The notes: generated by a model from the sequence alone, not told the origin. A DNA stretch of 64,000 nt from Cupriavidus yeoncheonensis (GCF_905397275.1 NZ_CAJPUY010000001.1:310001-374000); one strand, 5' to 3'; positions 18,707-27,932 are shown, numbered from the stretch's first letter. Numbers and translations: made by a program.

Positions 18707-19657
18707 CTAGCCCGCCACGGCGGCAATCGCGGGCCGCGCGGGTGCCTGCTCGGTCCGGCGCCAGTAGGCGGGGTTGCCATAGGTGTTCTTCAGGTGGTCG
18801 ATGAACAGCCGCACCCGCAGCGGCAGGTGCTTGCGCTGCGGAAACACCGCGTGGATGCCGATGGGGGGCGCCTGGAACTCGTCGAGCACCGTCACCAGCC
18901 GGCCGCTGGCGATTTCATTGCCGACCTCCCACCAGGAGCGCCAGGCCAGCCCGTGGCCCTGCAGGCACCATTCATGCAGCACGGCGCCGTCCGTGCATTC
19001 CATGGTTCCGCCGACCTTGACCGTGACCGCACGGCCTTCCTGCTGGAATACCCAGCCACGCTGCACGTTGGCACTGGCGCCGAATGCCAGGCAGTTATGG
19101 CGCTGCAGGTCCTCCGGCAGTGCGGGCGTGCCAGCGCGCGCCAGATAGTCGGGCGATGCCACCACCACACGGCGTGTTTCTGCCAGGCGGATCGAAACCA
19201 GGCTGGAATCGGGCAGGTCGCCCAGGCGAATGGCGCAGTCGAAGCCTTCGTTGACGAGATCCACCACACGGTCGGACAGATCCAGCGTAATCGTCACATC
19301 GGGGTGCGACTCGATGAACAGCGGCACCAGCGGCGCCACATGTTTGCGTCCATAGCCCGCCGGGGCCGTGACGCGCAGGTGCCCGCTGGCCTTAACGCCG
19401 CCCGCGGAGACGCTGGCCTCGGCGTTGTGCAGGTCATTCAGGATGCGCTGGCAGTCTTCCAGGAAGGCGGAGCCTTCGAAAGTCAGGCTGATCTTGCGCG
19501 TGGTGCGGATCAGCAGCTTGACGCCCAGCCGCTCCTCCAGCGCGTCGATACGCCGCCCGATGATGGCAGGGGCTACGCCTTCAGCCGCCGCCGCGGCGGA
19601 CAGGCTGCCGCGCGAGGCAACGGATACAAAAGTCTCCAGTTGTTTGAAATGGTCCAC
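18707..19657 (-). CDS. LysR-type transcriptional regulator
   Basis: A 316-residue LysR protein. The HTH runs through LETFVSVASRGSLSAAAAAEGVAPAIIGRRIDALEERLGVKLLIRTTR and the effector domain begins near residue 90 (GHLRVTAPAGYGRKHVAPLV). The 'RLTAPAGYGR' type of strand is typical of the DsdC/AaeR-like subgroup common in Burkholderiales. The ligand is unknown. It is divergent from the haloacid dehalogenase gene, the usual arrangement for a LysR protein and its target, though the next gene, aceB, could also be a target. Confidence 0.9.
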   Translation of the reverse strand: MDHFKQLETFVSVASRGSLSAAAAAEGVAPAIIGRRIDALEERLGVKLLIRTTRKISLTFEGSAFLEDCQRILNDLHNAEASVSAGGVKASGHLRVTAPAGYGRKHVAPLVPLFIESHPDVTITLDLSDRVVDLVNEGFDCAIRLGDLPDSSLVSIRLAETRRVVVASPDYLARAGTPALPEDLQRHNCLAFGASANVQRGWVFQQEGRAVTVKVGGTMECTDGAVLHEWCLQGHGLAWRSWWEVGNEIASGRLVTVLDEFQAPPIGIHAVFPQRKHLPLRVRLFIDHLKNTYGNPAYWRRTEQAPARPAIAAVAG

Positions 19658-19742
19658 GAATGTTTGTCTGCGATGCCTGCGCGATCACCCGCGCGAGCCG
19701 GCGGACGGGGATTTTGCGCAAATGGGAGGGAATTGGTGTTTA

Positions 19743-19753
19743 TTGTCGAACAA
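19743..19753. promoter_or_regulatory. Candidate LysR site between divergent genes
   Basis: TTGTCGAACAA, with TTGT/ACAA arms, lies in the 251-bp gap between the LysR gene and the haloacid dehalogenase gene. LysR sites are loose dyads, so support is weak. Confidence 0.3.
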
Positions 19754-19908
19754 GTCAGCCAAGATTAGATGTCGAAAAGTAAAAGATCAAGTGACCCGGG
19801 CCGACTTTGCCGCACTGCAGCGACTGCCTACAATGCCATGCATCCAGTGGTGTACAGCCCCACGCAACCGCCTACGGCAAGACCTGAACCAGGGAACCAG
19901 AGCGCCTC

Positions 19909-20610
19909 ATGAACAAGATCCGCGCAGTCGTCTTCGACGCCTACGGCACGCTGTTCGACGTGTATTCCGTCACGGCGCGCGCGGAGCAACTGTTCCCGGG
20001 CAAGGGCGAAGCGCTGGCGCTGCTTTGGCGCGAACGACAGATCGACTACACGCGCATCCGCAGCATGGCCGGGGCTGACGGCAAGTACTACAAGCCGTTC
20101 TGGGCCCTGACGGTGGATGCGCTGCGCTATGCCGCGGAGCGGCTGCGAATGACGCTGGACGACGCGACCGAGGCGCAGCTGCTCAAGGAGTACACGTGCC
20201 TGTCGGCCTTTCCGGAGAACCTGGGCGCGCTCAAGCGGCTGCGCCGCGCCGGCCTGCCGCTGGGCATCCTGTCCAACGGCAATGCCGAGATGCTGGATAT
20301 CTCGGTCAAGAGCGCGGGCATGCATGGGCTGTTCGACCACGTGCTGTCGGTCGACGCCGTGCGCCAGTACAAGACCGCCCCGGAGGCCTATGCGCTCGGG
20401 CCGAAGGCATTCAAGCTGCCGGCTGAAGAGATCCTTTTCGTCTCTTCGAACGGCTGGGATGCCTGCGGCGCCACCTGGTTCGGCTACACCACGTTCTGGA
20501 TCAATCGTGCCGGCCATCCGGCGGAGCGGCTCGACGTAGCGCCCTCCGGCACCGGGCACGACATGAATGACCTGCTCGAATTCGTCCGCGCCAAAGGCGT
20601 GGACGTCTGA
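19909..20610 (+). CDS. Haloacid dehalogenase, type II (HAD superfamily)
   Basis: A 233-residue HAD hydrolase of the L-2-haloacid dehalogenase type. The nucleophile motif is VVFDAYGTLFDVYS with Asp as attacker, motif II is LSNGNAEML, the lysine motif is YKTAPEAYALGP, and motif III SSNGWDACGATWFGY contains the SSNxWD sequence typical of type II dehalogenases. It would hydrolyse short (S)-2-haloacids such as chloroacetate to 2-hydroxy acids; glycolate from chloroacetate would feed the neighbouring glyoxylate enzymes. It ends 54 bases before aceB. Confidence 0.92.
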   Translation: MNKIRAVVFDAYGTLFDVYSVTARAEQLFPGKGEALALLWRERQIDYTRIRSMAGADGKYYKPFWALTVDALRYAAERLRMTLDDATEAQLLKEYTCLSAFPENLGALKRLRRAGLPLGILSNGNAEMLDISVKSAGMHGLFDHVLSVDAVRQYKTAPEAYALGPKAFKLPAEEILFVSSNGWDACGATWFGYTTFWINRAGHPAERLDVAPSGTGHDMNDLLEFVRAKGVDV

Positions 20611-20664
20611 ACGACAACGAGCGGCCGACCCTCTAACCAGCTATCGACTAACAGGAGAAGACTG

Positions 20665-22251
20665 ATGGCTATCACGCTGCCCGCGGGCATGAAGATTACC
20701 GGCGAGATCCTGCCGGCCTACGAAGATATCCTCACGCCGGAAGCCCTGGCCCTGGTAGACAAGCTCCACCGCGCCTTCGAATCGCGCCGCCAGGAATTGC
20801 TGGCCGCCCGCGTGGAGCGCGCCAAGCGCCTGGACGCCGGCGAAGTCCCCGACTTCCTGCCCGAGACCAAGCACATCCGCGAAGGCGACTGGAAGGTTGC
20901 CCCGATCCCCAAGGCCCTGGAATGCCGCCGCGTGGAGATCACCGGCCCGGTCGAGGCCAAGATGGTCATCAACGCCTTCAACTCGGGCGCTGACAGCTAC
21001 ATGACCGACTTCGAGGATTCCAACACCCCGAACTGGCACAACCAGATGCAGGGTCAGGTGAACCTCAAGGCCGCCGTGCGCCGCACGCTGACCCTGGAGT
21101 CGAAGGGCAAGCAGTACAAGCTGAACGACAAGATCGCCACGCTGCAGGTGCGTCCGCGCGGCTGGCACCTGGACGAAAAGCACGTCACCATCGACGGCAA
21201 GCGCGTCTCGGGCGGCATCTTCGACTTTGCGCTCTTCCTGGTCCATAACGCCAAGGAGCAGATCGCCCGCGGCGACGGCCCGTTCTTCTACCTGCCGAAG
21301 ATGGAAAGCCATCTGGAAGCACGCCTGTGGAACGACATCTTCGTGATGGCCCAGAACGAAATCGGCCTGCCGCAAGGCACCGTCAAGGCCACCGTGCTGA
21401 TCGAGACCATCCTCGCCGCGTTCGAAATGGATGAAATCCTGTACGAACTGCGCGAGCACAGCGCTGGCCTGAACGCCGGCCGCTGGGACTACATCTTCTC
21501 GTGCATCAAGAAGTTCAAGAACGACAAGGACTTCTGCCTGGCCGACCGCGCCAAGGTCACCATGACTGCGCCGTTCATGCGTGCCTATGCACTGCTGCTG
21601 CTGAAGACCTGCCACTACCGCGGCGCGCCCGCCATGGGCGGCATGAGCGCACTGATTCCGATCAAGAACGATCCGGAGAAGAATGCCATCGCCATGCAGG
21701 GCATCATCAGCGACAAGAAGCGCGATGCCACCGACGGCTACGACGGCGGCTGGGTGGCCCACCCGGGCCTGGTCGAGCCCGCCATGAAGGAATTCGTGGC
21801 CGTGCTGGGCGACAAGCCCAACCAGTTCGAGAAGCAGCGCCCGGACGTGCACGTGAAGGGTTCCGACCTGCTGGACTTCCAGCCGGAGACCCCGATCACC
21901 GAAGCCGGCCTGCGCATGAACATCAACGTCGGCATCCACTACCTGGGCGCCTGGCTGGCCGGCAACGGCTGCGTGCCGATCCACAACCTGATGGAAGATG
22001 CGGCCACCGCCGAAATCTCGCGTTCGCAGGTGTGGCAGTGGATCCGCTCGCCGAAGGGCAAGCTGGAAGACGGCACCAAGGTCACAGCCGAACTGGTGCG
22101 CAAGCTGATCCCGGAAGAGCTGGCCAAGGTGAAGGCCGAGGTTGGCGGCGAGACGAAGACGTATGACCGCGCCGCCGAGATCTTCGAGCAGATGTCGACG
22201 TCGGAAGATTTCGCCGAGTTCCTGACGCTGCCGCTGTACGAGGAAGTCTGA
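20665..22251 (+). CDS. aceB: Malate synthase A
   Basis: This enzyme condenses glyoxylate with acetyl-CoA to malate, the second glyoxylate-shunt step. It is 528 residues, the length of the A isoform. The family signature is intact as REHSAGLNAGRWDYIF, and DFEDSNTPNW, RPRGWHLDEKH and YLPKMESHLEARLWND form other conserved active-site blocks. The ATG follows AGGAG (AACAGGAGAAGACTG). It is cytoplasmic and ends at a strong terminator. It may be partly co-transcribed with the dehalogenase gene. Confidence 0.98.
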   Translation: MAITLPAGMKITGEILPAYEDILTPEALALVDKLHRAFESRRQELLAARVERAKRLDAGEVPDFLPETKHIREGDWKVAPIPKALECRRVEITGPVEAKMVINAFNSGADSYMTDFEDSNTPNWHNQMQGQVNLKAAVRRTLTLESKGKQYKLNDKIATLQVRPRGWHLDEKHVTIDGKRVSGGIFDFALFLVHNAKEQIARGDGPFFYLPKMESHLEARLWNDIFVMAQNEIGLPQGTVKATVLIETILAAFEMDEILYELREHSAGLNAGRWDYIFSCIKKFKNDKDFCLADRAKVTMTAPFMRAYALLLLKTCHYRGAPAMGGMSALIPIKNDPEKNAIAMQGIISDKKRDATDGYDGGWVAHPGLVEPAMKEFVAVLGDKPNQFEKQRPDVHVKGSDLLDFQPETPITEAGLRMNINVGIHYLGAWLAGNGCVPIHNLMEDAATAEISRSQVWQWIRSPKGKLEDGTKVTAELVRKLIPEELAKVKAEVGGETKTYDRAAEIFEQMSTSEDFAEFLTLPLYEEV

Positions 22252-22274
22252 GTCGTCCAAGGCTTGATGAAGTG

Positions 22275-22305
22275 AAAAACCCGCGGTATTCGCCGCGGGT
22301 TTTTT
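22275..22305 (+). terminator. Strong terminator after aceB
   Basis: AAAACCCGCGG, a six-base loop and CCGCGGGTTTTTT form a perfect 11-bp stem with a T-run, 24 bases after the aceB stop. Confidence 0.92.
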
Positions 22306-22420
22306 GCGTTTTGGGAACGCGCGCAGTGCTCTCACCCGCCCATGCTGCTTCTGCAAGCCACGGCAATTCGCGTTACCCTGTTCGCCGCTACATTTCCAGG
22401 CCATTCACGCCACAGACACC

Positions 22421-23074
22421 ATGACTCAACCGCTTCGCATCGACTTTGTTTCCGATATCTCATGCCCTTGGTGCGCCATCGGCTTGTCCTCGCTGCAGCT
22501 GGCGCTGTCGCGCCTTGGCGATGAAGTGGACGCCGAGATCGCCGTGCATCCGTTCGAGCTGAACCCGGACATGGCGCCGGGTGGCGAGGCCATCGTGGAG
22601 TACCTCGGGAAGAAGTACGGACGCACGCCGGAACAGATTGCGCAGACGCAGGCCATGATCCGCGAGCGCGGTGCGTCGGTCGGCTTCACGTTCGGGGCGC
22701 GCACGCGCGTCTACAACACCTTCGATGCGCATCGCCTGCTGCATTGGGCCGGGCTTGAAGGCCGCCAGCTGCCGCTCAAGCTGGCGCTGCTGGAGGCCTA
22801 CCATACCGAGGGCAGGGACCCGAGCAACCACGATGTGCTGGTCGAGGTCGCAGAGTCGGCAGGGCTGGACGCCACGCGAGCGCGCCAGGTGCTGCAGGGC
22901 AGCGAGTATGCCGACGAGGTGCGCGAGGCGGAGCGGGAGAACCAGTCCATGGGTCTGACTTCAGTGCCGGCGATCATCTTCAATCGACGCTATCTGGTGA
23001 GCGGCGGGCAACCGGTGGAAGCCTTCGAGCAGGCGATCCGGGACATCCTGGCGGAAGCAGCGACGGTGCCTTGA
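22421..23074 (+). CDS. DsbA-family oxidoreductase, FrnE-like
   Basis: A 217-residue thioredoxin-fold protein with the redox motif Cys15-Pro-Trp-Cys18 (SDISCPWCAIG) and the cis-proline region GLTSVPAIIFN. The helical insertion (PFELNPDMAPGGE, FNTFDAHRLLHWA) is that of the FrnE/polyketide-type DsbA group. There is no signal peptide, so it acts in the cytoplasm, perhaps as a disulfide isomerase under oxidative stress. The start at 22421 puts the first strand directly at the N-terminus, as in relatives; upstream in-frame codons overlap the aceB terminator. Confidence 0.9.
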   Translation: MTQPLRIDFVSDISCPWCAIGLSSLQLALSRLGDEVDAEIAVHPFELNPDMAPGGEAIVEYLGKKYGRTPEQIAQTQAMIRERGASVGFTFGARTRVYNTFDAHRLLHWAGLEGRQLPLKLALLEAYHTEGRDPSNHDVLVEVAESAGLDATRARQVLQGSEYADEVREAERENQSMGLTSVPAIIFNRRYLVSGGQPVEAFEQAIRDILAEAATVP

Positions 23075-23330
23075 TTCCGGCGCAAATCGCCCGATGCCGG
23101 CACCAGCATTTACAGCGGCAAAAGGCACGGTTCGCGAAATCGAGCTTTACGTGGAGGGGCAAATTGCCGGAAGTTACGGTCTTGCTGTTGCTCGATAGAA
23201 AACGGTCCGCGCTTCCTGATGACTGCCGCACATGGTGTCCGGCCATCCATGCGAAAGTGGCGGGAGCGCCAACCACCCCCTTATTGCCTGCCAGGCGCGT
23301 GCCTCCGCCAGGAGCGCGCCGATCTGTGAA

Positions 23331-23777
23331 ATGAAAGACCATTCTCCCGAGACCGCCATCGCCGCGGACGTCGTCACCCGTGAAGAGAGCAGCGGATTCT
23401 GCCTCGATAATCCCGCACTGGAAAGCGCCGGTGTCAGGATCACCCAGTGGCGCCGCGATTACGTCGAGCTGGAACTGGACGTTGCGCCCCACATGCTGAA
23501 CCGCAGCCGCGTGATCCACGGCGGCACCCTCTGCACCCTGCTTGATGCCGCTACCGGTTACTCGGGCCTTTACGCGCCCGCGGGCGAGGCGCCGCTGCAC
23601 GCCGTCACGCTTTCACTGACCTCGAACTTCCTGAGTAACGGGACCGGCAAGCTGCTGACCGCGAAAGGGATGGTCGACCGGCGCGGGCGTTCGATTTTCT
23701 TTTCCCGCGCGGAGGTCTGGCTGGACGAAGCGTTGCTGGTCGCGACCGGCGTCGCGACAATGAAGTACCTGAAATAG
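23331..23777 (+). CDS. PaaI-family hot-dog thioesterase
   Basis: A 148-residue hot-dog protein. The core helix segment MLNRSRVIHGGTLCTLLDAATGY carries the HGG motif and the aspartate of PaaI/4HBT type II thioesterases, and the strands VTLSLTSNFLSNGTGKLLTAKG and RSIFFSRAEVW follow. It would hydrolyse acyl- or aryl-CoA thioesters in the cytoplasm. The start at 23331 is the best compromise of family length and position; an in-frame start at 23232 would add 33 unusual residues. Confidence 0.87.
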   Translation: MKDHSPETAIAADVVTREESSGFCLDNPALESAGVRITQWRRDYVELELDVAPHMLNRSRVIHGGTLCTLLDAATGYSGLYAPAGEAPLHAVTLSLTSNFLSNGTGKLLTAKGMVDRRGRSIFFSRAEVWLDEALLVATGVATMKYLK

Positions 23778-23804
23778 GCGCGATGCCTGGCAGGCTGTCG
23801 GCAG

Positions 23805-24701
23805 TTACGTCGGACTGACGGCGCCGGCGCCATCCGCGTCGGGTGCCACGGCGCCCGACGGAACCTTGTAGCGGTTGTACCCCCACAGATACTGCTCGGG
23901 GAAGCGCCGGACCATCTCTTCCACCTCGGCATTGATCCACGCCGCCTGCTCTTCAGCCGTCGGCGGCATGGGCCCGGTCAGGCGCTTTACGTGCATTTTC
24001 CAGCCGCGCCCGCCAGGCAGGCGCTCGCCAGCCGCAATGATGAGCGGCGCGCCGGTTTGCGAGGCGAGCTTGCACGGCAACGTGATCGTATAGGCCTTGC
24101 GGCCAAAGAACGGTACCCAGACGCCATCGCCCTTGGGCGCCTGGTCGGGCAACAGGCCGACCGCCTCGCCTTGCCGCAAGGCGCGCACGAAAGCGCGCAC
24201 GCCTTGCGCGGTGGCGGGAACCGCCTTCAGTTTCGACGCGCCGCGCACGGTGTCGAGCAGGTCCCGGAACAATGCCTTGCGATGGGGCCGGAACATGATC
24301 GTCAGCGGGATCCGTTCCGCGGCGTAGCGGGCCGCCAGCTCGAAGCATCCCAGATGCGGCGTCAGCATGACGAGTCCGCGGCCTTCCGCCAGGGTGTTCT
24401 CGATCACCTCCCAGTCTTCGCAGATGACCTTGTCGAAGCAGTCGTCGAGGCGAAACCAGACATGGGCCAGCTCGGTCATCATGGCGCCGGTCTCACCCGC
24501 GGCCTTGCGCGCAAAAGACGGCGCGGCGAAGCCGGCCTGGATGGCGTTCTGCTGCAGGTGCCGACGGTATCCGCCGGGCAGGGCATAGACGAGCCGCCCC
24601 AGCATGCGCCCGGCCGCATGCGCAACGGGCAACGGCAGTGCGGCAACCAGCCGGACCACCGCGGAGAGCATGCGACTTGGGAAAGGCAGACGTTGAGACA
24701 T
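23805..24701 (-). CDS. LpxL/HtrB-type lipid A (lauroyl) acyltransferase
   Basis: A 298-residue membrane-associated acyltransferase. The catalytic His-X4-Glu is in TPHLGCFE, followed by MFRPHRKALFRDLL, LLPDQAPKGDGVWVPFFGR and PEQYLWGYNRYK, all standard for LpxL/LpxM. It adds secondary acyl chains to lipid A precursors at the inner membrane. A hydrophobic N-terminus (RLVAALPLPVAHAAGRMLG) anchors it. The start at 24701 (MSQRLPFPS) fits the family; upstream in-frame codons give an implausible Cys/Trp-rich leader. Confidence 0.9.
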   Translation of the reverse strand: MSQRLPFPSRMLSAVVRLVAALPLPVAHAAGRMLGRLVYALPGGYRRHLQQNAIQAGFAAPSFARKAAGETGAMMTELAHVWFRLDDCFDKVICEDWEVIENTLAEGRGLVMLTPHLGCFELAARYAAERIPLTIMFRPHRKALFRDLLDTVRGASKLKAVPATAQGVRAFVRALRQGEAVGLLPDQAPKGDGVWVPFFGRKAYTITLPCKLASQTGAPLIIAAGERLPGGRGWKMHVKRLTGPMPPTAEEQAAWINAEVEEMVRRFPEQYLWGYNRYKVPSGAVAPDADGAGAVSPT

Positions 24702-25178
24702 GGTCACGTATTGAAAGGTGGAAGACTGGCGCGATCCCGCAGGCCCTTTGTAGCCGGCCCAGCAGCGGCGCACGGATGAGACTGGCGTGCCAGTTCATTC
24801 CGCGGTGCTTGCCGGCCGTTTCAATTGCCGGGCCGCATGCCGGTCTCGGGAGTGGCTTCCCAATGCGTCGAAGTGACGCCGGCTTGCATCCCGAACGGGC
24901 CAGCAAATCAGGCTACAAGGGGTGTTTATCGCTTGGGCGTGCCGGCTCACGCGGGGTGTCCACGATGCACCGCGTGTGACGGGCAGGGGGCCTGTCAGGT
25001 GTCAGCGTGAAATCGTTGGCGCGGCGCGGCATGCGTGAGCTCTTGCGTTGAAGAACGCTCACTTTAGCATGCATCGATTGGCGGCCCGCCGGTTTCCCCG
25101 CCGAAGCGGGGTCGGTATGGGTGCCAGCCCGGATGGAAGGGCAGGCGGATGCGGGACAAGCCCGCATCTATCCATCCA
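24702..25178. other. Gene-free stretch between the acyltransferase and metQ
   Basis: No coding region or RNA gene could be supported here. It holds an 8-bp hairpin (GATGCGGG, ACAAG loop, CCCGCATC, 25148-25168) just past the metQ stop, which may end metQ transcription despite lacking a T-run, and a CCCCGC/GCGGGG hairpin near 25100. The promoter of the acyltransferase gene should be at its left end. Confidence 0.6.
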
Positions 25179-25994
25179 TCAGAACGACGGAACCATCGCG
25201 CCCTTGAACTGGGTCTTCATGAACTGCTTCACGTCTTCCGACTGGTAAGCCGCCACCAGCTTCTTCACCCACGGCTTGTCCTTGTCCTGGGTGCGGACCA
25301 CGATGATATTGGCGTACGGGCTGTGGATGTCTTCCAGGCCAATCGCGTCCCGGGTCGGCTGCAGGCCGGCGGCCAGCGCGTAGTTGGTGTTGATGACCGC
25401 GGCGCCGACGTCCGGCAGGGCGCGCGCCAGCTGGGCGGCGTCGAGTTCGACGATCTTCAGCTTCCTGGGGTTCTCGGCCACGTCCAGCGGGGTCGCATTG
25501 TTGCCGTTGGTGCCCGCGCCGGCCTTGAGCTTGATCACGCCCTGGGACTGCAGCAGCAGCAGTGCGCGATTCTCGTTCGACGGATCATTGGGCACTGCCA
25601 CCTTGGCGCCCTGCGGCAGGTCCTTGGGCGACTTCAGGTTCTTCGCGTAGATGCCCAGCGGCGAAATGTAGGTGTAACCCACGCTCGCCATCTTGTAGCC
25701 GCGCTGCTTGATCTGGCTGTCCAGATAGGGCTGGTGCTGGAAGCTGTTGGCGTCCAGGTCGCCGGCGTCGAGCGCGGCGTTGGGCTGCACGTAGTCGTTG
25801 AATTCCACGACTTTCACGTTCAGGCCGTTCTTCTTGGCCACTTTCTGCACGACTTGCCAGACTTCGGAGTCCGGACCACTGACAGTGCCCACGCGGATGG
25901 TCTGCTCCTGGGCCGACACGCTGCCCGCGGCGGCGATGAGGCCAACGGCGGACACGGCAACCGCCAGACGCTTGTAAAGGGAGATGCTGCGCAT
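25179..25994 (-). CDS. metQ: MetQ/NlpA-family methionine-binding protein
   Basis: A 271-residue periplasmic substrate-binding protein. It has a signal peptide, MRSISLYKRLAVAVSAVGLIAAAGSVSAQ, cleaved near A-Q, with no lipobox cysteine, so it is soluble rather than a lipoprotein as in E. coli. The family motifs are FNDYVQPNAALDAGDLDANSFQHQPYLD and PNDPSNENRALLLLQ. Such proteins deliver D- or L-methionine to the MetN-MetI importer. No metN or metI gene is adjacent, so it is an orphan component or serves a different transporter. Confidence 0.92.
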   Translation of the reverse strand: MRSISLYKRLAVAVSAVGLIAAAGSVSAQEQTIRVGTVSGPDSEVWQVVQKVAKKNGLNVKVVEFNDYVQPNAALDAGDLDANSFQHQPYLDSQIKQRGYKMASVGYTYISPLGIYAKNLKSPKDLPQGAKVAVPNDPSNENRALLLLQSQGVIKLKAGAGTNGNNATPLDVAENPRKLKIVELDAAQLARALPDVGAAVINTNYALAAGLQPTRDAIGLEDIHSPYANIIVVRTQDKDKPWVKKLVAAYQSEDVKQFMKTQFKGAMVPSF

Positions 25995-26083
25995 TGGAGA
26001 GTTTGGATGTTGTTGGAAGCTTGTGGCTTGAAAGGCGCCTCACCCCGGTCCGGGTGCGGTCGGGCGGGCGAGGCCAAAGATTA

Positions 26084-26095
26084 ACGCAATTGCGT
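26084..26095. promoter_or_regulatory. Perfect palindrome upstream of metQ
   Basis: ACGCAATTGCGT is a perfect 12-bp palindrome 90 bases before the metQ start. It is a candidate operator. No SAM-riboswitch-like structure was recognised in this leader. Confidence 0.4.
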
Positions 26096-26178
26096 CCAAA
26101 CGGGGCAGCGCAGGGGATTTGGGCGTCTATTTCTTTCTCATATGCTTATGAAGTCGGTTGGGGTCAAAAAACTGGCAT

Positions 26179-26586
26179 TTAATGGCGCCGGCCTCCATAC
26201 CCCTGGCCCCGCCACTCAATAAAACAAAGCCCATGCCCGAACGGGTCCGACAGCGTGGCCTGCCGGCCCCAGTCGAACTCCTGCGGCCAGTCCTCGATCT
26301 CCGCGCCGGCCTCCAGCGCGCGTTCGATGGCGGTTTCGAGGTTGTCGACGACAAAATCGAGATGCACCGGCGTCCAGTGCCGGCGGTAGTCGCGCCGGGT
26401 GTCTGCGCGCGTGGTCGGGCGCGAGCCGGGCGGCTTGGCGAGCAGATAGATGGGGGTGGCGCCGCCGGTCATCTCGGCCACGGTATCGTCGAACAGCTTG
26501 CGGCTCAGGCGCAGGCCCAGCCCTTCCTGGTAGAAGCCGATGCCTCGCGGCAGGTCATCGACATCGATATTGATCAGCAACTCCAT
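26179..26586 (-). CDS. VOC-family (glyoxalase/bleomycin-resistance fold) protein
   Basis: A 135-residue protein with the paired beta-alpha-beta-beta-beta units of the VOC superfamily: LLINIDVDDLPRGIGFYQEGLGL in the first half, and WTPVHLDFVVDNLETAIERALEAGAEI and LSDPFGHGLCFIEW in the second. Candidate metal ligands are His in PVHLDF and Glu in CFIEW. The substrate is unknown; VOC members include glyoxalase I, ring-cleaving dioxygenases and antibiotic-binding proteins. It is the only VOC protein in this window and probably lies downstream of the SGNH gene on the same strand. Confidence 0.87.
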   Translation of the reverse strand: MELLINIDVDDLPRGIGFYQEGLGLRLSRKLFDDTVAEMTGGATPIYLLAKPPGSRPTTRADTRRDYRRHWTPVHLDFVVDNLETAIERALEAGAEIEDWPQEFDWGRQATLSDPFGHGLCFIEWRGQGYGGRRH

Positions 26587-26665
26587 CACGGTCTCCTGAC
26601 GGCTTTGGGGGAAATGCCCGCGCATTGTGCGCCCGCGCTCCTGACAACTCCTGTCAGGAGGGATG

Positions 26666-27349
26666 TCACCGGGCGAGAAGTTCGCGCACCACGGGCCGCA
26701 GCGCGACGCCGAGCGCCTGGTGCGCATCGGCATCGAGGTGGACACCGTCGACGGCGCTGCTCTGGATGACCGTGCCGGCATCGAACAGCGGGCATGCGAG
26801 CGCGTCGCATACCTCGCGCACCGCGTCCGGCAAGCCCGCCCACTTGTGCTCGCCACCGGCGAACTTGGGCGCGAGCGGGCCGCGCGGCGTGCGGATCGGC
26901 GGCGGCACGACGACCAGCACCGGCGGCACCGGCATGCCGGGCTCGATCGGCGCCGTGCGGATGGCGTTGACCAGGGCGCCGATGCCCTGCGCGGCATGCC
27001 AGGCGTTGTGCGGGTGCATCGACTGGAAATCGTTGTTGCCCAGCATCAAGACCACGAGCGCGAGCGGGGAATTGATCTCGATGCGCTGCGCGAGCCCTTG
27101 CAGGCCGTTGCGCCCCGGCTTGAACGGGTCGTCCCAGACCGTGCGGCGGCCGTTCAGGCAGTCCTCGATGATGCGGACCGGCGCGCCGCCATCGGCGTTC
27201 AGCCCGAGTTCAAGCCGGCCCGGCCAGCGTATCGGGAACGGAAGGCGCCGGCGCGTGCCAGGCACGATGCCCCATGAGAGGGAATCGGCATACACCAGGA
27301 CTTGCATGGGATCGGCTTGATCGGCTTCAGGACGCGTGGTGAGGGACAT
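26666..27349 (-). CDS. SGNH/GDSL-family hydrolase
   Basis: A 227-residue cytoplasmic esterase-like protein with the SGNH blocks: block I VLVYADSLSWGIVPG (ADSLS in place of GDSL, nucleophile Ser), block III LMLGNNDFQS with the conserved Asn, and block V SAVDGVHLDADAHQALG with the D-x-x-H dyad. Relatives include arylesterases and acyl-CoA thioesterases such as the M. smegmatis acyltransferase. The start at 27349 has a GGAG ribosome-binding site seven bases upstream; a start at 27307 (MQVLVY) is also possible. Confidence 0.87.
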   Translation of the reverse strand: MSLTTRPEADQADPMQVLVYADSLSWGIVPGTRRRLPFPIRWPGRLELGLNADGGAPVRIIEDCLNGRRTVWDDPFKPGRNGLQGLAQRIEINSPLALVVLMLGNNDFQSMHPHNAWHAAQGIGALVNAIRTAPIEPGMPVPPVLVVVPPPIRTPRGPLAPKFAGGEHKWAGLPDAVREVCDALACPLFDAGTVIQSSAVDGVHLDADAHQALGVALRPVVRELLAR

Positions 27350-27455
27350 GCAGTGGCTCCGGACAGGCGTGGCGCGGATGCTGCGCTGCGCAGTGAAATG
27401 GTGCTGACGAACAGTCAAGACACTTCATAATATCGACTACACCAAAACACGGAGA

Positions 27456-27932
27456 ATGAAGTTGCGTTTCGAGCACTTGGTAGAGATCAACGATCCAGGC
27501 AATCCTCAACTGGATCCGCTCACGCCCGACCAGCTCTGGCAAGGCCTGGTCCTGCGCGCCGAGTCGCCCGAACTGTTCGTCCTGGGCCTGGACCGGGCTG
27601 AAGTCGTCGGCCGCGGCGACGGCTGGATCGATCGCGTGCTGCATTTCGGCGCGGCGACCATCCATGACCACGTGGTGTTCGAACCCCGCCGCCAGGTTCG
27701 CTACGAGACCGCCGCGACGGCAGATCATGCCGGCGGCACCTTGACGATGGCGATCGAGACCCCCGCGCCCGGCGCGCTGCTGCTGCGCTTTGTCTACCAC
27801 ACGACCATGCCGGCGGTGGACGCCAGCGGCGACGACCGTTATGCCGAGATCGTCAAGTCCGCCTACCACGAGGCCGACATCGACACCGTCCGCAATATCC
27901 GCGAGATCGCCGCTACGGGGCGCCTGGGGTGA
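27456..27932 (+). CDS. SRPBCC-fold DUF1857 (AtaL-like) protein
   Basis: A 158-residue protein matching the DUF1857/AtaL-like family: RFEHLVEINDPGNPQLDPLTPDQLWQGL at the start and RFVYHTTMPAVD with AYHEADIDTVRNIREI near the end. The predicted fold is a START/Bet v1 cavity that binds a hydrophobic ligand. Biochemical function is unknown. Its stop overlaps the GTG start of the DHA2 pump (GTGA), so the two are translationally coupled, suggesting that the pump handles a ligand of this protein. Confidence 0.82.
   Translation: MKLRFEHLVEINDPGNPQLDPLTPDQLWQGLVLRAESPELFVLGLDRAEVVGRGDGWIDRVLHFGAATIHDHVVFEPRRQVRYETAATADHAGGTLTMAIETPAPGALLLRFVYHTTMPAVDASGDDRYAEIVKSAYHEADIDTVRNIREIAATGRLG

Noticed and set aside
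25995-26178. A SAM riboswitch before metQ
   Set aside because: No recognisable SAM-I or SAM-II core could be traced; only a palindrome was found.
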